The notes under the pieces are model-generated. The model was not told the DNA's origin and ran no database searches. It worked only from the letters and a program-made list of their open reading frames with translations. Below, in pieces: positions 16,222 through 20,956 of a DNA stretch of 20,956 nt (position 1 is the first letter of the stretch; each line of letters begins with the position of its first letter). Position numbers and translations under genes: made by a program. Source of the DNA: JAPKEZ01 sp047638975 (GTDB lineage: Bacteria; Planctomycetota; UBA1135); assembly GCA_047638975.1 (NCBI GenBank), contig JBLINB010000028.1, forward strand, positions 1-20,956. The letters run 5' to 3'.

Positions 16222-17253
16222 CTATTGCTGCTTAAGTGCAGTTTGGGCAATCGCTTTGAGGGCATTAGCCACAGCAGCACGGTCGTCACGATTTTTAGGG
16301 AAGTGCTCGACGACCTCTAGGCCCAGACCGGGCTGATAAATCGCTTTGAGATCCTCTGCGAGCTGCTGGAAAAATACATCACGGTTACCAGCCTCTTGCA
16401 GACGCAGTGACATGAGCTGTGGATCATGCTTAACAAGCATCCAACCATGATTAAGGTTGCTACGCAGGCCTTCGAAATCAGCTTCAAGTTCGGCGTTTGG
16501 ATCTAAGTGCAGGCTCGCTAAAGCATGCCGCACTTGGCGATAACGGCGATAGTGATAGAAGTTGTTTTTAATCTCATCATATATCAGGCCATCGATGCGC
16601 ACTCGCGGTTGTTTTTTGCCCTGAACATCGGTGATAAAAGTAATGGCTACTTGGTCAAGGATCTCTACTAATGTTTCTGCGCCCCATATGTCGTACAAAC
16701 GAATGCCCACAAACAGAAACCCGCTTAAATTTCGATAAGTATGGTCGAAGTAATCGGCACTCTTTGCCATCGCAACATCAGAGTCGAGGATGCTTTCGCA
16801 GCGCGCGGCGAAGTAGGCGGCGTTTCCGAATTTGCCATCGGAAAAATCTTGTATTTGTTGCGCTAGATTTTTCTGCTTAGCCAAGATGATGGCCCGCTGT
16901 GCATAGTCGTAGTTGGCTTGTTCTTTTTGTGCAGTTTGCCCATGTGGGAAAATGATTGTGCTTAAGGCCTTCCATTTTTTGTGCTCAAAAGTAATCTCAT
17001 TCTTTTCTTTCTTGCGTTTGCCCTTACTACGCTTTTTCGCATTTGTGGAGCCAAAGGTGTAAACCCGTGGCGTCGGCGACCATTCTATTTCGGTGAGCTC
17101 GAGCTCGAGTAAGCTCGCTGCTTGTTGTAATAAAACATTATCACTGTTGCGCAATTCAGCGTGAATTTCGGTAATAACCGCTTGTTGGGTCTCGCTATCC
17201 TCGTTCTGTGCAGAGAGGGATAGTACGCAAATGGCATATAGGCTGATAAACAT
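16222..17253 (-). CDS. Secreted protein of unknown function, tandem paralogue B
   Basis: A 343-residue protein that I do not recognise. Residues 1-15 are a hydrophobic signal peptide, likely cut after L-S-A before Q-N-E-D. It is a paralogue of the gene immediately upstream. Shared blocks are a L-E-L-E/Y-x-x-E-W segment followed by (V/L)-Y-T-F, an A-R-C-E-x-(I/V)-L-D-x-D core, A-D-Y-F-x-H-T-Y-R, V-G-I-R-L-(Y/F)-D-I-W-x-A-E, and R-H-(A/T)-L-A-S-L-x-(L/I)-(D/N)-P-N-A. A basic stretch rich in K/R (about residues 71-86) is specific to this copy. No catalytic motif is obvious; the single conserved Cys is in A-R-C-E. The location is probably periplasmic. Fifteen bases or fewer separate it from the upstream copy, and alr follows after 39 bases. 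Confidence 0.8.
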   Translation of the reverse strand: MFISLYAICVLSLSAQNEDSETQQAVITEIHAELRNSDNVLLQQAASLLELELTEIEWSPTPRVYTFGSTNAKKRSKGKRKKEKNEITFEHKKWKALSTIIFPHGQTAQKEQANYDYAQRAIILAKQKNLAQQIQDFSDGKFGNAAYFAARCESILDSDVAMAKSADYFDHTYRNLSGFLFVGIRLYDIWGAETLVEILDQVAITFITDVQGKKQPRVRIDGLIYDEIKNNFYHYRRYRQVRHALASLHLDPNAELEADFEGLRSNLNHGWMLVKHDPQLMSLRLQEAGNRDVFFQQLAEDLKAIYQPGLGLEVVEHFPKNRDDRAAVANALKAIAQTALKQQ

Positions 17254-17267
17254 GTGGTAAGAAAGGG

Positions 17268-18350
17268 TTAGCGGCGCATGCCGAGTAGGCCGTGCGCGCG
17301 AAGTACCTTGTTAGCCAGCAGCTTTATCTCGGTTACAGCCCCTTCACTAGCTAATTTGTTCTCGGCGTAGTTGCTAGGAAGTGGCAAATTAAGCTGCGGT
17401 TGAATCACGCCTTGCAAATCTTTGGCAATCGCCGCCGAAAATTCATCGCGAGTGGGATGCTTCTTTAAAAATTCTGCCATTTGTTGAGGGTCAAATTGCA
17501 GCATCCGCCACGCCATATTGAAGTAATCACGCAGCCCCTCATAAAGCAAATCAATCTTTGCATTTGGATTTATTTGCAAGCTGGCGAGTGTGTGGCGCAG
17601 TTGTTGGTATTCACGCCAGCGCCCGAAATATTCACTCATACGCTCATACAGCTTGGCATGATAGCGATCGTCAATCGGTGATTCGATGCGGTGCTCGTCG
17701 AGTATATTTCTGAGAAATGCGACGCTTTCGGTATCGGATATGCCGAAATCAGCTTCGGCATTCCAGATGTCAAACAGTCGAATACCGACATAGACATTGC
17801 CGTCACGGTCGCGGTAGGTATGCGAGAAGTAATCGGCAATCTTGGCAATACTCTCATCGTGGTCAAGGACCCCTTCACAGCGCGCTGAAAACTCAGTAAG
17901 TTCGACCCAATCACCGCTAGTAAAAAGACTTAGGTTGTTTCCCCAAGAATCGATCTCAGGGCTAAAAAGGCCTTTGCTCGCATAGTCGTAGCGCAGGGCA
18001 GGGGCCTCTTCAGGTACTCCGCCAGGTAGTGCAACACGGCCAATTTTTTTCCATTTCGACTGGCGCGAGTTGAGCTCACGATACTTTAATTTCAATTTTG
18101 GCGCATATTCTTTGTCGTCAAAAGTATATAGGCGGTGTATTGCCTTCCATTCGGTTTTTGCGTATTCAAGCTCAAGTAATTCTCCGGCGCGGCGTACAAC
18201 GATGTTTTCAGATGCTAGCAATTCGTTTTTATAATCGCCAATGATTTCGAGTTGTTGGGACTCGTCTAGCTGCGAGAAACGGTGTTGAATGACATCAGCG
18301 TTTTGTGCAGAAATCAGGGTAAAGCATGAAAGGAATAGCGAGAGAGGCAT
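17268..18350 (-). CDS. Secreted protein of unknown function, tandem paralogue A
   Basis: A 360-residue protein that I do not recognise, with a hydrophobic N-terminal signal (about residues 1-16, cleavage after I-S-A before Q-N-A-D, the same junction as its paralogue). The mature part is mostly helical and shares with the downstream gene the blocks A-R-C-E-G-V-L-D-H-D, A-D-Y-F-S-H-T-Y-R-D-R-D-G, V-G-I-R-L-F-D-I-W-N-A-E and R-H-T-L-A-S-L-Q-I-N-P-N-A. The conserved N-P-N-A turn and the Y-R/Y-Q segment before it suggest a common fold. A promoter (18367-18395) would give a transcript with a leader of only about ten bases. It is the first gene of the pair, and alr lies further downstream on the same strand. 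Confidence 0.8.
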   Translation of the reverse strand: MPLSLFLSCFTLISAQNADVIQHRFSQLDESQQLEIIGDYKNELLASENIVVRRAGELLELEYAKTEWKAIHRLYTFDDKEYAPKLKLKYRELNSRQSKWKKIGRVALPGGVPEEAPALRYDYASKGLFSPEIDSWGNNLSLFTSGDWVELTEFSARCEGVLDHDESIAKIADYFSHTYRDRDGNVYVGIRLFDIWNAEADFGISDTESVAFLRNILDEHRIESPIDDRYHAKLYERMSEYFGRWREYQQLRHTLASLQINPNAKIDLLYEGLRDYFNMAWRMLQFDPQQMAEFLKKHPTRDEFSAAIAKDLQGVIQPQLNLPLPSNYAENKLASEGAVTEIKLLANKVLRAHGLLGMRR

Positions 18351-18366
18351 TTGTTACTAATATGAT

Positions 18367-18395
18367 AATATAATAGATTCGATTAAAAAGCACAA
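18367..18395 (-). promoter_or_regulatory. Putative promoter for the paralogue pair
   Basis: Minus strand TTGTGC (18395-18390), 17-base spacer, TATATT (18372-18367). The predicted start near 18360 leaves only about ten bases before the ATG, with no Shine-Dalgarno site. Confidence 0.45.
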
Positions 18396-18401
18396 AAAGC
18401 A

Positions 18402-18430
18402 TTGTATTATGCACTAGTGTTTTGCACAAT
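18402..18430 (+). promoter_or_regulatory. Putative promoter for the histone gene
   Basis: TTGTAT (18402-18407), 17-base spacer, CACAAT (18425-18430). The predicted start is near 18437, giving a leader of about 70 bases. A TATTAT at 18405-18410 is an alternative -10 without a good -35. Confidence 0.45.
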
Positions 18431-18442
18431 TTGTTTTCCTGA

Positions 18443-18459
18443 AAGGGCGCAAGGCCCTT
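18443..18459 (+). promoter_or_regulatory. Leader stem-loop upstream of the histone gene
   Basis: AAGGGC (18443-18448) pairs perfectly with GCCCTT (18454-18459) around a five-base GCAAG loop. It sits within about six bases of the predicted transcription start, as in the ArsC/Spx-like gene leader, and is followed by an A/C-rich stretch up to the ATG. Confidence 0.5.
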
Positions 18460-18507
18460 CCAATTACCCCGTTCCTACTCATTTGAGTAACAACCAAAAT
18501 TAATACT

Positions 18508-18807
18508 ATGGCTGCTAAAAAGAAAGCAACTAAGAAAAGTGCCGCTCCTAAAAAGAAGGCCGCTCCAAAAAAGAAAGCTGCTGCTAAGAAGCCAGCTAAG
18601 AAAGCTGCTGCTAAGAAGAAGCCTTCTAAGAAGGCAACTCTTGACATGATCATCTCTAAGTCGCGCACGAAGAACGCCGTTGCTACTTGTAACGTATCTG
18701 GCGAGTTCTACGCTGCACTAAACGAATTCGTTTATGGAGTAATTGCAGATGCAGAAAAGCGCGCGCAGTCAAACGGCCGCAAGACTGTACGTCCACAAGA
18801 TCTGTAA
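18508..18807 (+). CDS. Bacterial histone-fold protein with Lys/Ala-rich N-terminal tail
   Basis: A 99-residue, very basic protein. Residues 2-43 are a low-complexity Lys/Ala/Pro tail with 20 lysines, like eukaryotic H1 tails or the tails of some bacterial HU variants. Residues 44-99 read as a short histone fold: a first helix around M-I-I-S-K-S-R-T-K-N-A-V, a loop with C61, a long alpha2 (about 64-88), and an L2/alpha3 segment N-G-R-K-T-V-R-P-Q-D-L. R91 and D98 are seven residues apart, the same spacing as the conserved Arg-Asp pair of archaeal HMfB (G-R-K-T-I-K-A-E-D). The protein ends right after this Asp-Leu, as in known short bacterial histones such as the Bdellovibrio one. The expected role is DNA binding and nucleoid organisation. 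It is a monocistronic unit with its own promoter, leader hairpin and terminator. Tail plus fold in one chain is unusual. Confidence 0.8.
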   Translation: MAAKKKATKKSAAPKKKAAPKKKAAAKKPAKKAAAKKKPSKKATLDMIISKSRTKNAVATCNVSGEFYAALNEFVYGVIADAEKRAQSNGRKTVRPQDL

Positions 18808-18822
18808 ATCTTAAGACAATAT

Positions 18823-18858
18823 AAAGGCGCGTCTATTTATTTAGGCGCGTCTTTTTTT
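18823..18858 (+). terminator. Terminator of the histone gene, overlapping the tsaB 3' end
   Basis: AAAGGCGCGTC (18823-18833) folds against GGCGCGTCTTT (18844-18854) around a ten-base A/T loop, using G-U pairs at two positions, followed by Ts to 18858. The two halves are in fact a direct repeat, AGGCGCGTCT, that pairs with itself only through the self-complementary GCGC core plus wobbles. On the opposite strand the two G-U pairs become A-C mismatches, so the signal should work mainly for the histone transcript. Confidence 0.75.
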
Positions 18859-19441
18859 GTTGTCTGAATGCGGGTGGGCGCAGATAAAGGGGTTCGGCGT
18901 TAAATAGGTGATTAGACGCAATATCAGAGTGTTTATCTATATATTCAATTACGAATCGCAGTATGCCAATGGCGGTTGTATCGGGTGCGCTTGAAGGCTG
19001 CGACTCATCCCACTCTTGTTGTTCAATAATATGTGGCTGCTGTATGCAAACTAACTTCTGTTGTTCAATGGAATATGCGGCATGATAATATTGTTTGCGA
19101 TAAGCATCTAACAAAATAGTCAAGGGTTGTAGTTTCGCACGCTGCCACGCCATCGCTTCGAAAGAGTTTATGCCATAGCATTTTATGCCCAAAGAGTAAG
19201 CAAGCATTACTGCGGCACTGCATGCAATACGCAGTCCGGTGTATGACCCTGGGCCAATGCCAACATAGATTGCATCAAGATTTTTGGCTTCTAAATGGTT
19301 GTCGCATAATATTTTTTCAACGGCACAAACGACTCCACGTCCACGTTGATCGCTGAAATCTAGTTGCTGGTAAGCGCCCTCAGTGTGGATCGCGACCGTG
19401 CAGCAGTTGCTCGAAAGCTCTAGCGATAAATAATTTGCCAT
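18833..19441 (-). CDS. tsaB: tRNA threonylcarbamoyladenosine biosynthesis protein TsaB
   Basis: A 202-residue protein of the ASKHA-fold TsaB family. The first strand is Y-L-S-L-E-L-S-S, where D-T-S is the common form, and the hallmark G-I-G-P-G-S-Y-T-G-L-R-I motif sits near residues 62-73, followed by a helix and G-I-N-S-F-E-A-M. TsaB partners TsaD and TsaE to make the t6A modification at position 37 of ANN-decoding tRNAs in the cytoplasm. The start overlaps the last base of the glmM stop codon region (shared base 19441), so the genes are translationally coupled. The last codons, including the K-K-T-R-L-N-K tail, lie within the terminator of the convergent histone gene. The length is slightly shorter than the E. 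coli protein. Confidence 0.92.
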   Translation of the reverse strand: MANYLSLELSSNCCTVAIHTEGAYQQLDFSDQRGRGVVCAVEKILCDNHLEAKNLDAIYVGIGPGSYTGLRIACSAAVMLAYSLGIKCYGINSFEAMAWQRAKLQPLTILLDAYRKQYYHAAYSIEQQKLVCIQQPHIIEQQEWDESQPSSAPDTTAIGILRFVIEYIDKHSDIASNHLFNAEPLYLRPPAFRQQKKTRLNK

Positions 19442-20808
19442 TATTCGGCCAGAATTTTGTCGCGGCGTGCGGCCTCTTCTAGACGCTGCAAGGACTGCTC
19501 GACTAATTTTATATCGTCAGCTTCGACCATCAAGCGCAGCAGCATCTCGGTGCCAGAAAAGCGAACTACGGTGCGTCCGCGGCCGGCGAGTTCGGCGTCA
19601 ATCTTGAGGCACTCGGCATGCAGCTCTGGAAGATCTTCAAGCGGGCAACGCCTACTAGACTTGAAATTACGCAGTATCTGAGGGAAGTCGCTGTAATCAG
19701 CGGCAAAGTCGACTAACGAGCCATCTGTGTCTTGCAGAGACTGCATCACACGCAATAAGGTGTAAAGGCCATCGCCTCTGAAGCCATGATCGTCGCCGAA
19801 TAGAATGTGTCCGGATTTTTCGCCACCAAGATTGTGTCGCGCTTTGCGCATTGCAGCGGCCACGTATTTGTCGCCGACTTTAGTGCGTACTAAAGTCACC
19901 TTATTGGCGGCAAGGTAGGTCTCTAAAGCCAGATTGCTCATGATGGTGGCCACCACAGTATCGTCTGCAAGTGACTTTTTAGCTGCCATGTACTTACCAA
20001 GCCCAGCAAGGATGGTATCGCCATCAATAATGCGACTGTTGTTGTCGCATAAAATACCACGATCGGCGTCGCCGTCGAGGCTTAGCCCGGCATCACATTG
20101 ATGTTGCTGCGTTGCGCTGGCACAAATTTTGGGGTGTGTCGCGCCACAGTCTTTATTAATATTACTACCATTAGGAGCGGCATTTATCAGCACAGTCTCG
20201 GCGCCAAAAGCGGTCATAACGCGTGGCGCAATTTCACTAGCGGCACCATTGGCGCAGTCAATGAGTATGCGTTTGCCATCAAGATTTAATTGCGGGAATG
20301 CCTCAGAGCGCAACCAAGTGATATAGTCGGTGCATAAGTCTTTGCAGCGCGCAATTTTACCTTGATAGGGATGCTCAGCAAATTGCCGCTCGCTGAGGCA
20401 TTCATTCTCGAGTTCTTGCTCAATGGCGTTTATGAATTTGGCGCCGTTGTGCCCGAGCAGTTTGATGCCATTGTCGGCAGCCGGATTGTGTGACGCAGAA
20501 ATCACTACGCCGCCATGATAGCTACCAGCATAAGTTAAGTATGCCACACACGGAGTCGTAGCAAGACCAATGATGTCGACATCAATACCGCCCTTAGTTA
20601 ATCCGGATGCCATAGCTGCTGCCAACGATTCGCCACTTGCGCGGCCGTCATGCCCGATTAAAACTCTATTAGGAACATCAGAACTGGGGAAGTCGCACAG
20701 TAACCGCGAGGCAAGCACTTGCCCCAAGCGCGTAATGAGCTCGTCTACCAGCGGGTAAACACCGGCTTTACCACGAATGCCGTCGGTGCCAAAGAGAGAA
20801 TCGCTCAT
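19441..20808 (-). CDS. glmM: Phosphoglucosamine mutase
   Basis: A 455-residue phosphohexomutase. The N-terminal L-F-G-T-D-G-I-R-G motif, the phosphoserine loop S-A-S-H-N-P (S106 is the expected phospho-acceptor), the metal-binding D-G-D-A-D-R, the sugar-specificity G-G-E-K-S-G-H and the C-terminal R-F-S-G-T-E phosphate-binding motif are all visible. G-E-K-S-G-H is the version typical of GlmM. It converts glucosamine 6-phosphate to glucosamine 1-phosphate for UDP-GlcNAc, feeding peptidoglycan and, in Gram-negatives, lipid A. Its ATG overlaps the stop of the upstream gene as ATGA and its stop overlaps the tsaB start, so the three genes are one translationally coupled set. Confidence 0.96.
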   Translation of the reverse strand: MSDSLFGTDGIRGKAGVYPLVDELITRLGQVLASRLLCDFPSSDVPNRVLIGHDGRASGESLAAAMASGLTKGGIDVDIIGLATTPCVAYLTYAGSYHGGVVISASHNPAADNGIKLLGHNGAKFINAIEQELENECLSERQFAEHPYQGKIARCKDLCTDYITWLRSEAFPQLNLDGKRILIDCANGAASEIAPRVMTAFGAETVLINAAPNGSNINKDCGATHPKICASATQQHQCDAGLSLDGDADRGILCDNNSRIIDGDTILAGLGKYMAAKKSLADDTVVATIMSNLALETYLAANKVTLVRTKVGDKYVAAAMRKARHNLGGEKSGHILFGDDHGFRGDGLYTLLRVMQSLQDTDGSLVDFAADYSDFPQILRNFKSSRRCPLEDLPELHAECLKIDAELAGRGRTVVRFSGTEMLLRLMVEADDIKLVEQSLQRLEEAARRDKILAE

Positions 20809-20956
20809 TGTTGAATGCGACTCACACTCACCATCGCGTCATCCGGCTGTAGCGCGCGGATACGAATATTTTTCTGGAAATAACGGTGATCATCGTCGTT
20901 GTCGAAGCCAACTAAAATGGCCTGCACCCTTATTTTGTTTAGCTCGAGACTATTCG
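20805..20956 (-). CDS. C-terminal fragment, possibly YbbR/CdaR-like
   Basis: The minus strand is open from the window edge (first full codon at 20954) to a TGA at 20805-20807, about 49 residues. The peptide contains a strand I-R-V-Q-A-I-L-V-G-F, then an acidic D-N-D-D-D turn and a final R-I-R-A-L-Q-P-D-D-A-M-V-S-V-S segment. A beta-rich ending of this kind and the location directly upstream of glmM fit a YbbR-domain (CdaR-type) protein, which in many bacteria precedes glmM. The residues alone do not prove it; synteny carries much of the weight. The stop codon overlaps the glmM start as ATGA. No start is visible because the gene runs off the window. Confidence 0.5.
   Translation of the reverse strand, partial: NSLELNKIRVQAILVGFDNDDDHRYFQKNIRIRALQPDDAMVSVSRIQQ

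Noticed and set aside
18414..18668. Minus-strand hydrophobic open frame of 84 codons, looking like a membrane protein
   Set aside because: It is the complement of the histone's AAG/AAA-rich tail, which reads as Phe/Leu on the other strand. The plus-strand protein has clear histone features.
18825..18852. Direct repeat AGGCGCGTCT as a mobile-element or attachment-site remnant
   Set aside because: The spacing, T run and location after the histone stop fit a terminator better, and no integrase or transposase is nearby.
1..20956. CRISPR arrays, insertion sequences, tRNA or rRNA genes
   Set aside because: I saw no regularly spaced repeats, transposase motifs, or tRNA/rRNA signatures. selC is also not seen.

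Overview
The window is 20,956 bases of densely packed bacterial chromosome with an ordinary housekeeping core. The envelope genes (a 1,137-residue AsmA-like protein, a putative lipoprotein, secreted proteins, a sugar-nucleotide gene and alanine racemase) point to a Gram-negative-type cell. MqnD indicates the futalosine route to menaquinone. A 2-oxoacid:ferredoxin oxidoreductase subunit and FdhD suggest low-potential and formate metabolism. Essentially no start codon in the window has an AGGAG-like Shine-Dalgarno site upstream, and TTG starts occur. Promoters look like ordinary sigma-70 sites. I cannot assign a phylum. A bacterial histone, selenocysteine decoding and SD-poor initiation together suggest a lineage outside the well-studied proteobacterial and firmicute models.

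Layout. 1-183: C-terminus of a KorB-like subunit (+), overlapping convergently with an FAD-dependent amine/amino-acid oxidase-type gene (139-1254, -). 1307-2161: mqnD (+). 2158-6728 (-): an aldehyde dehydrogenase gene followed, with TAATG coupling, by a large VCBS/ASPIC-UnbV/thioredoxin/TPR lipoprotein. That reading frame is interrupted by one in-frame UGA. 6801-8486 (+): a degenerate receiver-domain protein, an ArsC/Spx-family protein with a clear promoter and terminator, and fdhD. 8487-9595 (-): a COG4112-type Nudix protein followed by two tiny related proteins of unknown function. 9703-10075 (-): RNase P RNA. 10092-16182 (-): ruvX, manC, the AsmA-like gene and alr. 16222-18350 (-): two tandem paralogous secreted proteins of unknown function. 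18508-18807 (+): a bacterial histone with a lysine/alanine-rich tail. 18833-20956 (-): tsaB, glmM and the end of an upstream gene, probably ybbR/cdaR-like.

The main discovery is at 3678-3720. The UGA separates two halves of one protein family, in the same frame. Starting eight nucleotides after the UGA, the RNA can fold into a hairpin with two 6-bp stems and a GGUCG apical loop, 17 nt from the UGA. This is the geometry and apical sequence of a bacterial SECIS element and is strikingly like E. coli fdhF. I therefore annotate one 1,033-residue selenoprotein with Sec at position 514, lying between the sixth and seventh calcium-loop (FG-GAP) repeats. The same chain carries a CAPC thioredoxin-like motif, suggesting an envelope redox protein. 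FdhD shows formate dehydrogenase biology in the same genome, which fits Sec use, but the Sec machinery genes (selA, selB, selC, selD) are not in the window.

The second notable item is the histone. It has a 42-residue tail carrying 20 lysines joined to a short histone fold that keeps the Arg-Asp pair of the L2/alpha3 region. Its leader and that of the ArsC/Spx-like gene both begin with a stem-loop a few nucleotides after the predicted transcription start.
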